A stretch of DNA of 64,000 nucleotides, taken from the NCBI GenBank assembly GCA_034509425.1, contig JAVTVJ010000972.1:1-64000 (forward strand), read 5' to 3'. Below are positions 23,901 to 33,071 of this stretch, one piece after another (the stretch's first letter is position 1; every line of letters begins with the position of its first letter). The notes under the pieces are model-generated. The model had not been told where the DNA came from. It saw only the letters and a list, made by a program, of their open reading frames with translations, and did no database searches. Source of the DNA: Eopsaltria australis. Lineage: Eukaryota; Chordata; Aves; Passeriformes; Petroicidae. A program made the position numbers and the translations under genes.

Positions 23901-24225
23901 GGCTGTCATGCTCCTCTTACTATCCAGAAGCCAGACTTTTCCCTCCAGCTGCATATATAACATTCCCCATTTGAAATGGGCTTATTGTCTCTAAAACTTC
24001 TGAGAAAAGAAATGCTGCTAATCGCTGGATTTTACTTACACAACAAATGTGAGCATCATTGCTTGTCTCTCCTCTTCCAGATTTGGAGAAGAAGCTTCAG
24101 GAACTGAATCAAACCAAACAAAACAAGATAAGGCAGAGCAACTGAGACAACTAGAGGAACAAGTGATAGCCATTAAAAATGAAATCGTGGAGCAGGAAAG
24201 AAAGTATGCAACATGCAAGAGTTAG
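2850..24225 (+). CDS. LAMB4: Laminin beta-4, 3' part (coiled coil II, beta knob, coiled coil I); last exon frameshifted
   Basis: LAMB4 encodes a secreted basement-membrane laminin beta chain that should pair with alpha and gamma chains through its C-terminal coiled coil. Ten exons are called: 2850-2916 (tentative), 3485-3611, 8191-8564, 9434-9637, 14936-15080, 17869-18073, 19196-19334, 19570-19746, 21091-21244 and 24081-24225. From 3485 on, all have GT-AG borders with matching phases. Exon 9434-9637 is the cysteine-rich beta knob (CGGALC and CGGPDCTG motifs). The C-terminus AIKNEIVEQERKYATCKS nearly copies the human LAMB4 end as I remember it, which separates it from LAMB1. N-terminal exons lie left of the window. 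The last exon has an apparent 5-base insertion near 24107, so the strict frame stops at 24143-24145 and loses the final cysteine. The gene may be decaying, or this may be a sequence error. Confidence 0.85.
3485..3611 (+). CDS. LAMB4: LAMB4 exon, coiled coil II
   Basis: The acceptor is CACAG and the donor GTAAGC. It encodes SPDLNKNIEDIGEEANLV..., aligned with LAMB1 SPAAEPLKNIGNLFEEAEKL. It ends in phase 1 and joins 8191 to restore a glycine codon. Confidence 0.7.
3612..6312 (+). other. LAMB4 intron, unique sequence
   Basis: This is the first half of the intron, before the LTR at 6318. I see no exon, conserved motif or clear repeat; the short open frames are unrelated to laminin. Confidence 0.6.
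6318..7932 (+). mobile_element. Solo LTR, 1.6 kb family, copy 1
   Basis: The unit starts TGTCTTGG and ends ACCGCTACA, flanked by the perfect 5 bp duplication CTGCC (6313-6317 and 7933-7937). A TATA box (TATATATAAG at about 6479) lies only 160 bp in, and AATAAA lies at 7790-7795. R would therefore be about 1.3 kb, unusually long. A GGTAAGG donor (6562) and a TTTTTCTTACAG acceptor (ending 7575) lie between them. It sits in sense in a LAMB4 intron. Confidence 0.9.
8191..8564 (+). CDS. LAMB4: LAMB4 exon, large coiled coil II exon
   Basis: This exon has 374 bp between a TAAAG acceptor and a GTAGGC donor. It encodes GLKSLAEEMT... through ...SPDIQNLNEK with no stop. It leads in phase 0 into the knob exon, as in other beta chains. 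Confidence 0.8.
9434..9637 (+). CDS. LAMB4: LAMB4 exon, beta knob (domain alpha)
   Basis: This exon has 68 codons. Closely spaced cysteines (ICGVPGDQTC, CGGALC, CGGPDCTG) are the hallmark of the disulphide knob that interrupts the coiled coil of laminin beta chains. Its acceptor is TTGCAG and its donor GTACTG. Confidence 0.9.
9638..10592 (+). other. LAMB4 intron, unique sequence
   Basis: This is intron sequence before the 3.6 kb retroelement. It has a moderately GC-rich patch near 10300-10530. No exon or repeat is recognised. Confidence 0.5.
10598..12255 (+). repeat. Upstream LTR of the non-autonomous element (family copy 2)
   Basis: It starts TGTCTTGG and ends ACTACA. It carries TATATATAAG (about 10760), a donor at 10847, an acceptor ending 11862, and AATAAA at 12113-12118. 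It shares some G-to-A changes with the downstream LTR relative to copies 1 and 4. Confidence 0.9.
12261..12278 (+). promoter_or_regulatory. Primer binding site, tRNA-Val type
   Basis: TGGTGTTTCCGCTCGGTT lies 5 bases after the LTR. It complements the 3' end of vertebrate tRNA-Val (...CCGGGCGGAAACACCA) at 17 of 18 positions; the one mismatch is T for C at position 13. The tRNA sequence is from memory. Confidence 0.8.
12536..12552 (+). promoter_or_regulatory. Polypurine tract of the non-autonomous element
   Basis: GAAGGCGAGAGGTGGAA directly precedes the downstream LTR start TGTCCTAG. It is purine apart from one C and one T. Confidence 0.65.
12553..14203 (+). repeat. Downstream LTR of the non-autonomous element (family copy 3), G-to-A hypermutated
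   Basis: It aligns along its whole length to 10598-12255. In its 3' half I count about 32 G-to-A differences from the upstream LTR, against one A-to-G and two T-to-C. The donor is at 12812, the acceptor ends 13807 and AATAAA is at 14058-14063. Confidence 0.9.
14209..14935 (+). other. LAMB4 intron with a local near-duplication
   Basis: The phrase AACAGCAAGTCC followed by an AATGATAAATG-like tail occurs twice, near 14425 and 14509, suggesting a short tandem duplication of about 85 bp. Nothing else is recognised. Confidence 0.4.
14936..15080 (+). CDS. LAMB4: LAMB4 exon, coiled coil I
   Basis: The acceptor is TTTCCAG and the donor GTAAAT. It encodes VESIRKTAEDSKLKG... ending KVKDFLL. It matches the human LAMB4 pattern ...FIKKVKNFLLEE as remembered and ends in phase 1. 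Confidence 0.85.
15081..16167 (+). other. LAMB4 intron, unique sequence
   Basis: No exon, repeat or motif is recognised in this AT-rich intron segment. Confidence 0.5.
16173..17150 (-). mobile_element. Solo LTR, 0.9-1.0 kb family, copy 1
   Basis: It is bounded on the + strand by TGTCCTGG and CTCCAGCA and flanked by the perfect 5 bp duplication CTGAC (16168-16172 and 17151-17155). Along most of its length it is the reverse complement of 21988-22878. Orientation is inferred from the polyadenylation-like region of the mate copy. Confidence 0.85.
17156..17868 (+). other. LAMB4 intron, unique sequence
   Basis: Intron up to the acceptor TGTTGCAG at 17868. Nothing recognised. Confidence 0.5.
17869..18073 (+). 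CDS. LAMB4: LAMB4 exon, coiled coil I
   Basis: It encodes DKSAPLEDIEKVANYVLQINLP... The motif PxEDIEKVAN.VL is shared with human LAMB4. The donor is GTAAGT and the exon ends in phase 2. Confidence 0.9.
18380..18898 (-). mobile_element. Solo LTR, 519 bp
   Basis: It is flanked by the 7 bp direct repeat TCACTGG (18373-18379 and 18899-18905), which may be a 6 bp duplication plus a chance base. On the minus strand it runs from TGCCG to GCAACA and has TATAAATA (about 18530) followed by AATAAA (about 18450). That is a normal compact LTR promoter and polyadenylation layout, opposite to LAMB4. Confidence 0.8.
19196..19334 (+). CDS. LAMB4: LAMB4 exon, coiled coil I
   Basis: The acceptor is TTTTAG after a long T run and the donor is GTATCT. 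It encodes KAAKALPPVDEINNKLKNVV... and ends in phase 0. The one-base start completes the aspartate codon from 18073. Confidence 0.85.
19570..19746 (+). CDS. LAMB4: LAMB4 exon, coiled coil I
   Basis: This exon has 59 codons between TTTTAG and GTAAAC. It encodes AENQVNKTNDKLNYL... through ...AHKRAQNIDN, a heptad-rich stretch matching the human pattern AENQTREMKSEL by position. Confidence 0.85.
19747..20481 (+). other. LAMB4 intron, unique sequence
   Basis: No exon or repeat is recognised before the LTR at 20488. Confidence 0.5.
20488..20829 (+). mobile_element. Solo LTR, 342 bp, 6 bp duplication
   Basis: It starts TGTCGC and ends GCGACA (inverted ends), flanked by the perfect duplication AATATT (20482-20487 and 20830-20835). 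TATAAATG is followed within about 15 bases by AATAAA. Size and 6 bp duplication fit an alpha- or betaretrovirus-like LTR. Confidence 0.9.
21091..21244 (+). CDS. LAMB4: LAMB4 exon, coiled coil I
   Basis: It encodes EFAGIKRKYTILQERL... and KVTLEKVKQLKEEAEKLGEE..., close to human LAMB4 (KKQYAILQRK, LGKVKQLKDAAEKLAGD). The acceptor is TTACAG. The donor GTTATG is weak but places the expected phase 1 end. Confidence 0.9.
21245..21978 (+). other. LAMB4 intron, unique sequence
   Basis: Nothing recognised before the nested LTR cluster. Confidence 0.5.
21984..23452 (+). mobile_element. Host LTR (573 bp) split by a nested LTR
   Basis: The first four bases TGTC (21984-21987) are separated from the rest (22884-23452) by another LTR. 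Once that insert is discounted, the unit starts TGTCTTAGG and ends CTATCACA, and is flanked by the perfect duplication CAGGC (21979-21983 and 23453-23457). It carries CATATAAAC (about 23138) and ATTAAA (about 23394), consistent with + orientation. Confidence 0.8.
21988..22878 (+). mobile_element. Nested solo LTR, 0.9-1.0 kb family, copy 2
   Basis: It is the inverted relative of 16173-17150 and is flanked by the perfect duplication CTGTC (21983-21987 and 22879-22883). It inserted four bases into the older LTR. A TTTTAGATAGTAGTAAAG stretch near 22720 resembles the polyadenylation region of the 1.6 kb family, supporting + orientation. Confidence 0.85.
23458..24080 (+). other. LAMB4 last intron, unique sequence
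   Basis: No exon or repeat is recognised. It ends in the acceptor CTCTTCCAG. Confidence 0.5.
24081..24225 (+). CDS. LAMB4: LAMB4 terminal exon, frameshifted
   Basis: Entering in the phase set by 21244, the exon reads DLEKKLQELNQTKQNK and then stops at TGA 24143-24145. In the neighbouring frame it reads NQTKQDKAEQLRQLEEQ and continues to AIKNEIVEQERKYATCKS and TAG 24223-24225. Aligned to human LAMB4, the two frames overlap by an extra AATCA-like five bases near 24107-24111. The lost tail contains the cysteine that normally bonds beta to gamma chains. Confidence 0.8.
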
Positions 24226-24412
24226 GGTCTGAACAGACCATCAGGTAAAATGCAGCTGAAGTCACCGTGATTACCACATCCTGAGCATCCTGGCACAGGC
24301 CACTGTCTTCTGGAAACACATCTGAAGTGGCCTAGTGAATAATGTAATTTTATCTTTTTTCTTTTTCTTCTTTTGTCAAGTTGAGTTTATATGGAAATGG
24401 GAAATGCCTTTT

Positions 24413-24418
24413 AATAAA
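24413..24418 (+). terminator. LAMB4: Polyadenylation signal of LAMB4
   Basis: AATAAA lies about 190 bases after the LAMB4 stop codon, within a T-rich 3' untranslated region. It is the first such hexamer after the stop. Confidence 0.65.
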
Positions 24419-24435
24419 CCATCTGATTTAGTAAA

Positions 24436-25436
24436 CAGGTGTGGTATTTGAGGGAGCTCTCCAATACACTCCAATATACTCCTGTGCACAGTCTAGGGCT
24501 CCTTGTGGTGGGGGGGGCGGAAATGCAAAAGGAGGTTTGCTCAGAGAGCTGCTGGTAACTGTCTCAAAGACAGACTCCCAACACCCTCTGTCTTCTGTCA
24601 AACCCTAAATAACATGGTCATGCCATGACCCTGCACGGGGCTGCCCAGACCATGATGGGGTGATGCAGGTGAAACCCTGCAGGCTACTGCAGCCACCCCT
24701 ATTGACAACCAGCAGCGTCCCCAGGCACTGTCACTGCTCCAACCCCATCTCTTCAGTGAGACAGAGCAGGAGGTGCACCAGGAACCCTGAGGATGTGACA
24801 GTCCCGCTGTGTTCACTGGAAGTGCGATGGGCAGCAGCTCCGTGCAGCGCGGGGCCATCAGCAGTTGGAGACAGAGCCGATTCCCCAGTGCCCACTGGAT
24901 GGCAGTGCTCTGATGCTTAATGCCGAAAACAAAATCATTTCTCTGGCAATGGTACTCCTGCAATGCCTGTTTTTCTTATGCTTATAAGGGGTTTCACATA
25001 TTTTTCATTCATGAAACCAACAACTGGAGAATAACTCCAGCTCTTAGGTTTACGAAGTGAGTCTAAAGGGCCAGAAATGTTGAAAAACAGTTTCTCCAGC
25101 TCTTCTCCCATGTGAAGCACTTCATAGAAGTCAGGGTTCACTCAGCAGTTTCTTGTAGCTGCAAAGAACACATGAATTGGCCTAAATTTTAGTCTTTCCT
25201 TTTTCTATATAAACAAAGAAGGAAACTGCGGCTAAGCAAATGTTATAGAAGTGCCAGAGTTTTAAAAAGACTGAGTGAGCTAACCCTCAGTTTCAAAATC
25301 CCACCCTTGGTATACATACTCCTGCAGGACACAGAGCAGACTAATGATGGGTTTTCCTCAGTCAAAACCAGTCATGTCATTCCTGGCTGGACTGCCCCAC
25401 AGCGAGGGACTTCATTCAGCACGGTGCTGCTTCAGA
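24436..25436. other. Intergenic sequence
   Basis: No gene is established. On the minus strand 25141-24935 is an unusually protein-like 68-codon stretch preceded by an acceptor-like TTCTTTGCAG, but I cannot identify it. Confidence 0.4.
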
Positions 25437-25441
25437 GCTCG

Positions 25442-27065
25442 TGTCCTGGGTTAGGCCAGAGGGGTCAAAATCTAGGAAGTGATCTGTGCTGCAGGAATGC
25501 AGGAAGGAATACAACTTCCTTCCTGCGAGAGAGAGAGCTAATAATCAGGTAGTTTTAAGGATTGATAGGTAGGTAAACCAATTAAAAAGTTGATCTGCCT
25601 TCGAGGAAAAAACCATATATAAGCAGAGACTCTCTGAAGCTCTTCCTCTTTGGACCTGCTGCTGCTGTGTAGAGAGGAGCAGCTCCTGCTTCTCTCGCTG
25701 GTAAGGCCCAAGCGCTTCCCCCCACCCTTCCAAAGGAGGGATGGGGGGGGGAAGGGAGGTTTTACGGCAGCCGTGCCGCTGCAGCCGGGCAGGCATGGGG
25801 GAGGAAACGATTGGAATTTTCAGCAGATCCAGCTCAGCCGGTGTGCCAGCTACACAAGAGGGAGAGCCGGGCCAGGCAAGGACCAGGCCAGACTCCATCC
25901 AGCTCGGGCCAGGCCCTGCCCTGTCACTCTGGACCCAGATGGCTCTACCAGGCCGAGCCAGCTTGGCAGAGCCAGGCAGAGACTCTTGAGAGCGTCTGGC
26001 ATCCAGCTCGGACCTGTTCAAACAGCCTGGCAAAGAGCACGTGATCCTCACACTGCCGGAGAGAGAGAGACAGAGATTAACTCTCTCCATGCCTAGACTA
26101 AACTCACAGACACTCATCCTTCCTCGCAGAGAGAGGAACGAGTGAAGACATCTACATAGTGCAGCGCAGAGACTTTACAGTCAGTGAGGAAAGCAGAACT
26201 GATACTCACAAGGGGGTGCATGGGAAGTTGCTTCAAGAGTGAAGCTGAAAACTCTTTTAGAGAACTATGGTTGGGGACTGAGCTAATAAATTCTCTGTAA
26301 TATATGAAGATATAGTCCAAAGGGGGATGTGAGGTTCTTATTGCAGCCAATGAACTGAAATACCTAAGTACAGACAAGTAAGTGTTGAAAAAGTACAGCC
26401 TGATGAAAAACTAGAACTAAGAGAGAGGAGAGGCTGTGACCCAGAGCCCTGGTCCCGGGGAGAATGCTAGAGAACCTGAGTTGTCAGGAGAACCTGTGTT
26501 GCTAAGCGCAGAAGAAGAAATTTTCTTTGTTGCTGCAATTGAACTGGGCATCCTTAAAACAGGTACCCTGTGGACTGTTCATAACCCACCATAGTGTCTG
26601 TGGGAAGGCTACTGGGTGGGAGAGATCCACCATTAAGCTGGACTTTGCTCCGGGCGGCGGCTAATGGTGAGACAGAAGACCCATAAAAACTGTATTTTTC
26701 TTACAGAAGATTCATGGTGTAAGCAAAAGAAACTTCTCTCCCTAAATGAACTAGAACAAGAGCTGTTTCTGAGGTGGTAAATTGACTGGAAGTCGAAGTG
26801 TTGTCTTTTGTATGTTGTCAGGGAAAATGAAATGGAGAGGTGGGGAAGGAGGGGTGGTCTGAGGAGTTTGTTCTGGTTTTTCTTGGTTTTTTTTTTTTTT
26901 TTCCCTTTGTCTTAGATATATTAATAAAACTTCTTTGTACTTTATAAAGTTTGAGCCTGCTTTGCCTACTCCTAATCCTTATCTCACAACAAGCAATCAA
27001 GTAAATTTAAGTAAGTGTGCTGGCATTCAGCCACAAACCTGAATAGGCGAACTGAAACCACTACA
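25442..27065 (+). mobile_element. Solo LTR, 1.6 kb family, copy 4
   Basis: It starts TGTCCTGG and ends ACCACTACA, flanked by the perfect duplication GCTCG (25437-25441 and 27066-27070). The donor is at 25701, the acceptor ends 26706 and AATAAA is at 26933-26938. It lacks most G-to-A changes seen at 12553-14203, so it serves as a reference copy. Confidence 0.9.
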
Positions 27066-27070
27066 GCTCG

Positions 27071-29194
27071 GATGCAGCCCAGACCACATCTGTAAAACGA
27101 AGAATGCTCTGCTCAGGGCTCAACATTTACCCATGCCAGCAGCGCCTGTAAAATAATCCTTATCGATCCAATGGAGATAAACACTGCAGAGTTATCACCC
27201 TGTGTTTACAAGAGCTAAAGTAGCATTGGTATGCGCTGGGGGCTTGGGTGGGAATTGCTGGCGGATGAGATTTCAGAGATACTCCTCTAACTCAAACCAG
27301 CTGTGCTCCAGGGCAACGTGCAACGTGCATTATACCGTGACACATTCTATTGTGAAAATAATGGAATCAAATTATAATTTTGATATAATCTAACAAAGCC
27401 ACCTGAATGCAGGAATGCACACAATTTGTGGGTTAGCATTTTCTCAATTTTAGCACTTTAAAAAATCATCTGTGAGGTGTGAGGCTACTTTATAAGTTAC
27501 TAGGCTGTAATCAGATGATTGTATTTAGACTGACTTTGACATAATGAAATCAAACATCTCTGTTTTACTTGGAGCACACACCAAGCTGTTCACATGCAGG
27601 TCTCCAGGTAGGGAAGGATTTTCTGCAGGTTTCAGTGCATCTCTGCTGGACTGCACCTGGAAGAAGCAAACTGAAGCTCTTAGACAGAAATTCCCAACTG
27701 CATATAAACCAAAATTATTTCATTCATGGCTTTAAAAATCTGAATTCACAAGCAAAAAGTTGAAGAACTTCATCCTAAAATCCACTGTTGCCTATGAGAA
27801 TTGCCGTATGGCTTTCAACAAGCTGCATGGATGAGAAATCTATAAGCACAACGCAGTTAAACAGGCCTGGAGGGGAGATGTATCCATGGGGGAAACAGAA
27901 ATCGCTGGAAGGAAAGTGGAAGCAGGAACAAGAAAGTCAGCACAGAGTCTAACCTCCCCTGCCTGCCTCCAAGCATGCTCAGACACACAAAGGAAGCAGA
28001 TCTGATGGGACCAGTGGCCACAGAACTCTGAATCCATCCTGTGACAGCTTCCGAGGTTTACAACAGTGCAGCATTTCCTATTGGAAGTGACGCAAAAACT
28101 TTAAAAGTGTTTTTTCAAAGTTAATTTGTGGGGAAAATGCTGTCTCTAGATAAAAAGTACCTATTTGTAGTTCCCCCTGGATCTCTTCCTTGTGGGCAGA
28201 AATGGCTTCAGAAAACTGTTTCTTGGAAAAGAACTGGAATAAGTATCTTGCTGTAGAGCATTCTGACTTCAATGGCATTAATCAAAATGCAAATAATGCA
28301 ACCAAATAGACATACAATCAAAGATATATTTAATCAAAATCATATAATCTGCTCTGTCTACTAGGCATTCAACCACTGCAGTATTTTAAGAAAATGGGTG
28401 ATCAGCTGGGATTAAATTCTGAAATATTTTTTTTTGAGAAGATTTCCAGCCCCCTGCACAAACACAGATGCTCCAGGGCTGTAAAGGTGGTTCACCAACC
28501 ACAAAGAAAGGGCATGACACAAAACTGAATTTTTATCATTTGAAGAATCAAATTAAAATACTCCCACTCACTATTTATCACGAGCACTGCAGAAAGGGAG
28601 AGACACAAGTTCCCTGTCCCTAATCACTCACAGACTAAATATGGTGGTTTCGGTTATGTCTGAAAGAATACCACAGTGGTGGCCAGTCCATGGCTGAAGC
28701 TCCAGCTCAATCCCTGATGTCGCACGGCAGGGTCACCCCCAGGCTGGAACAAAGCACGTTTTCATGCTCTCTGTGGCAAGGCACAAAGGAGCCTATAGGG
28801 GAGGATAGGACTTCTACAAGGCTATGAAACAGGAAAAAAAGCAAAAGGAGAAAACTTCAATAAAAGTTGAAAAAATACAGGACAGAAAAAAGTCCAGCGT
28901 CAATTAAACAGCTGAACATGGGGTGATGCCACTGCCCATCTGCCATGGACCAGAGAAGGCTCTAACAGCAGCAAAGTAAAACATTTTCTGTTAGTGGGGG
29001 GACAAAAATGTTTGTTGTACTGAAGCTTAAAAAACATAACAGGGTTATGAAACTGAATTTGTTTTGGGAATTTAGAAGACCATATTGCAGAAGTTTAGAA
29101 TATTACAATTCCTGCCCTGTCAGTTTAGAAGTATTTAATTTCATGGATATCTTTAATGAAACAGCTCCACAAGTTTTTTAATCTGGAGTCTTGG
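27071..29194. other. Intergenic sequence
   Basis: About 2.1 kb with no recognisable gene or repeat. The open frames are short and unrelated to known families. Confidence 0.5.
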
Positions 29195-29340
29195 GTTATG
29201 TTTCAAACCTGGTGTTTAACCTTTAGGGCAAGTCACTTGGTATCTCTCTGTTTCTGCTTATCCATCTGTAAAATGAGAATGAACATATTTACCTACGTCG
29301 GCAGGGTTTGCTGGGCCGGACAGACCGTGGTGTGTTTTCA
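29195..29340 (+). repeat. MIR SINE fragment
   Basis: The phrases GGCAAGTCACTTGG, TATCTCTCTGTTTCTG and CCATCTGTAAAATGAGAATG follow the MIR core and 3' region in order. This is an ancient amniote-wide SINE. Confidence 0.8.
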
Positions 29341-29939
29341 CTCTGGCACTGCAAATAGTGAGGGCAAAGTGTTCTTGAGGGACACTGGTACCTGGTAAAG
29401 ATTTACATAAGTTCACGTGTTACACATATGCAAGCAAAACCTGGGTATATAAACCGAGGCATTTGTCCCAGCCACATCCATCCTTCATACAGACTCCTAG
29501 ATGTTTATTTACCAGTAAACCTTTTCCCTGGGTGCTGAGGGGACTCTGCCACTGGCCAATGAAGCTCCCATGTTCCCCAGCAGAGGCCAGGGAACTGACA
29601 TGGGAGGCTGGGGCACAGGGGCAGCTCCAGCACAGCCATTCATTCCTTGCAGCTGCCTCAGTGCCCCTGGGAGGGCAACAGCACCGTGTGCTCCCGGTGA
29701 ATGTGACACAGCCTGGCAGTGGCTGGTCTGGGCTTGTTGGGCCTTTCTGCCTGTGCCAGGGCCAGACCTGGCCATGTATAGCAGCACGGGCACCATCCCT
29801 AGGAATGGCACTCCTGAGCCACATGTGTTGGCACTACAGCACCAGGCACAGTGGGGCTATTGAGCATTGCGTGTGACAGTTCCCAGCCCCCTGGTTCTTT
29901 GCTGGGTTTTGGGCCTTACCACACAAGTGTGCGCCATTG

Positions 29940-29975
29940 TCCGTCCATCCATCCATCCATCCATCCATCCATCCT
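29940..29975 (+). repeat. TCCA microsatellite
   Basis: About eight tandem copies of CCAT/TCCA lie shortly upstream of the CpG-rich region. Confidence 0.95.
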
Positions 29976-30079
29976 TTCCTCGCAGGGGCCCGGCTCCATC
30001 CACACTACCGATAGAAGGCAGGATTAGGTCAATAACCCCATTCCTTCATTGTTTCTCCACCGACAGGGGCAGGGAGAGG

Positions 30080-31030
30080 GGGCACCCGATTGGTGATTCG
30101 CCCACCTATCCGCCACCCCCTTCCGATTGTCGCACCCTGCCCAGAGCCCGCTCCCGGCGCGGGGGAGCAGCGAGAAGAGCACAACCTGCAAGCCGGGAGG
30201 CTGGAGTTCCCCGTCCCCCGCTCGGGGCTCCCTGGTTACAGCGGGGCAGGAGTTCCCCTCCCCAGCACGCTCTCCCCTTGCCTCCCATCCCGACTGGGCT
30301 GCCCTTCCTCGATGGCTGCGCTCCCTGCTGAGAGCTGGGCTGCCCCGGGGAGGAGGAGGAGGAGGAGGATGGCGCCTGCGTGGAGCAGCCGGCGCGTGGA
30401 GGGGCAGCGGCGTCCCGTCCCGTCCCGTCGCGTCCTGTCCCATCCCATCCTGTCCCGTCCCTCTGCTCGCCATGGGCCGGCCGCCTCTCGCTGTACCTCT
30501 GCTGCTGCCTCGATAACTCCCGCTCCGCTCCGGCCGCCGTTGGGGCACGGCGGGCTGGGCGCGCCTCTGCAGCGCCCGCCGGGGCGGTTCGGGGCGCCCA
30601 GCCCGCCCGCGTTCCCGCTTCCCTCTCTCACCCTCTGTCCCCCTCTCTCCCTCCGCGGCCGCGCAGCCCTGATGCCCGCGGCGGCACAGGAGCCTGAGTA
30701 CAGGTATGGCTGCGCCGAGGGCAGCTGCTACCCCGCCACCGGCGACCTGCTCATCGGCCGCGCCGCCCGCCTCTCCGCCTCCTCCACCTGCGGCCTCCGC
30801 CAGCCCGAGCCCTACTGCATCGTCAGCCATCTCCAGGTGAGCGCCGGGCGCGGGCGGGCAGCGCTCCCGGGCACCGCGCTCGGTGCCGGCGGTGGGGCGG
30901 CCATCGTCTCCTGCGCGGGGGAGCCGCCGCCGGCGGGACGGAGGCGCGGGCAGCGCTCTCCGGTCGGGCAGCATCGTGCCCCGTGCGGGACCCTACACCC
31001 CGGTTCCAGGGAATGCCCCGCGGCTTTTGG
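30080..31030 (+). promoter_or_regulatory. CpG-rich promoter-like region of the LAMB1-like gene
   Basis: GC content and CpG frequency rise sharply across about 950 bp, which includes a CCCGT-type pentamer repeat (30411-30465) and the first recognised coding exon. This fits a CpG-island promoter. No exon carrying a signal peptide could be placed. The ATG at 30472 opens [14 protein letters not shown] and then stops, with no donor in a usable phase. Confidence 0.65.
30667..30836 (+). CDS. LAMB1: LAMB1-like exon: LN domain start
   Basis: A strong pyrimidine tract and GCGCAG acceptor precede it, and the donor is GTGAGC. It encodes [20 protein letters not shown]... to PYCIVSHLQ, nearly the mature N-terminus of LAMB1. 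The residues before QEP (ALMPAAA) resemble the end of a signal peptide. Starting at ATG 30672 would give no secretion signal. Confidence 0.9.
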
Positions 31031-33071
31031 CTCCCGACCCCCCTTTCCTGATCGAGGTCAATAAGGAAGAATGTGCCGCAGTAAGTTCAATTAATGCTTC
31101 ATTTCCAGGCTCGCTCGGAGCCGTCTAGACAGCTTCCTGATGGAGAGTGGGCTGTTGGGCCCGGCGATGTTTTGTCCGCGGTCTCCGTAATGTAATTACA
31201 TGTATATGGTCTCGGAGTGAAAGGATGCAAAGAAGGTTGTTTCAGCACATCTGGTGAGCTGTAGATTTTTAAAGCTAGAAGCAACTGACCAAACTTAAAA
31301 TCTCTGAGACAAATAGGATGGTGGAGAAGAATAAACTATCAGTTATACGTGGAACTCTGTTGAACTGAAAGTAAAGGGATAATCTCCGGACAAATTACTG
31401 TGGAGACAATAGGGCCGGATTCTGGCACTTGGAAGGAAAACCACGGGAAGCAGGAGGGGCTGTGCACTTGACCCATTTGTGCCCTGAAGTTACCAAATCT
31501 CCCCACATACTTTCCCCACCTTTAGTTTTACCATATAAGTGCTGTCTAATAGAGTTAATACTTTATTTGATGTGGGATTTAGCGTCACTGAACATTTTCA
31601 GTGTAAGTTGGGATTGACTAACAGAATAAGCATCTCTGGTAACACAAAATAACAAAGGTGCTTTGTTACGTTTTCTTGTCTCAAAAAATATTGAAGTGCT
31701 GTTATAAAAAGCATCACTTCAGAAGTTCTCATGTGCCCATATTCCTGATCTCCCAGCCCCGGTTCAGCATTTGGGATATCCCTGGTTACTTCTGAACCAT
31801 AGTGTGTGATATTGAAGAAATCGTGGAAGGTGCCAGTATGCTCTTATTAACATGGGGCGTGGCCGCACTGAGTGCTTGGCAGAAGTAGGTCTTCTAGGAT
31901 TCAGTTTTGGCCAGAGAAGGAGTAAGTTGTGGCATGAAGTGCGGGGGGGGGAGAAGCCTGCAGCAGACAGTAGGGAACGTCTTCCCTGGGACCCTTGCTC
32001 TTGCCATTCCTTTTGCTGGAGGAGTGTTTGAGGGCTCGTGGGAGGTGAAGCCCTGAGCTTGGGAGGAGCCACTGAAGCCAGACCTGGTGAAATGGAAAGC
32101 CTGTGTGGCGCAGACCTGTCAACTCTCACATTCTTGGCTGATAAAGAATTGTGTTCATCTCCATAAACGTGCTGGAGGAATGATGCCTGTGCAGCTTTTG
32201 ACAGGGATGAGTTGCTGGTGTGTTGGGGCTCCTTCACTGCCATGCAATGAGCTCCTTCTCTCCCTCATCTGCCCCCCTCCGGTTGGTCTGGGCAGGAACC
32301 CTGCCTTTTGGTTCAGTTTGCACCCTGCCTTGCAATCAGAAAGTGGTGGTTTTAGGCAGTAGGACAATGCAAAAATAGCACTGTGTGTAGTAATAGCCAT
32401 GATGGGGTTTTGTCCCCCTGGTGAAGAAGCTTCCAGTTTTCCCAAGCAGCACATGCCAGACTTGTTCTGGGCTGGTTTTGCTTGGGCAGACCTTGCAATG
32501 TGTGCAAATGGACTTTATGTACACAGTTTGGGGCTGTAATACCAGGTGAGGATGCAAGATTTGGCAAGCTGAATTCAGAGAAAAGGGTTAAATCACTGAG
32601 GGCCCCTTGATGTACACTGAGCCTCACCAGAGGGATCCTTAATGCAGGCGGCTTGCATCTCCAAGCCAGCTTCCAAAAGCCAGAGTTATTTCACTCAAGT
32701 TGTTAAGATGCAGTTTACATGTGTGCATTTTTACAGAAACAATTCAGCAATTTTCTGTAGATGCTGCCATTGGTTTTGAATTCCGCTGGAGAATATGTGC
32801 ACTGGAAGAGATTTCCTGAAACTGCAATTTTCATTGAAAACATGCTTCCCCTAAAAATGAAGTTTATTGAATTCCTGGCATATTTTCCATTTGGCAATTT
32901 GCATTAATTCATAAAGGTAAAAACACTTAGCATTTCATTGAAAAAAATCTTTGATGACTCCTGCAGGCAAAATGAGTGGAATGTGATATGGATGGAAAAT
33001 ACTCTTATCTGCAGGAAGCAACTATTGCCCCACGGATAAAATCAGTAATGCTGGTTATCATGTTGTTTCAG
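30837..33071 (+). other. LAMB1-like intron
   Basis: Intron of 2.2 kb. No repeat or exon is recognised outside the CpG-rich start. Confidence 0.6.

Noticed and set aside
29444..29453. TATATAAA as the LAMB1-like promoter
   Set aside because: It lies 1.2 kb upstream of the first coding exon and outside the CpG-rich region. Nothing ties it to transcription of the gene.
29420..29876. Overlapping frames of 134 and 137 codons on both strands
   Set aside because: They read like translated non-coding DNA, with no domain and no splice context linking them to a gene.
30024..30974. 316-codon minus-strand frame over the CpG-rich region
   Set aside because: GC-rich DNA has few stops. The plus strand carries the real laminin exon, and the minus frame is Arg/Gly/Pro-rich with no recognisable domain.
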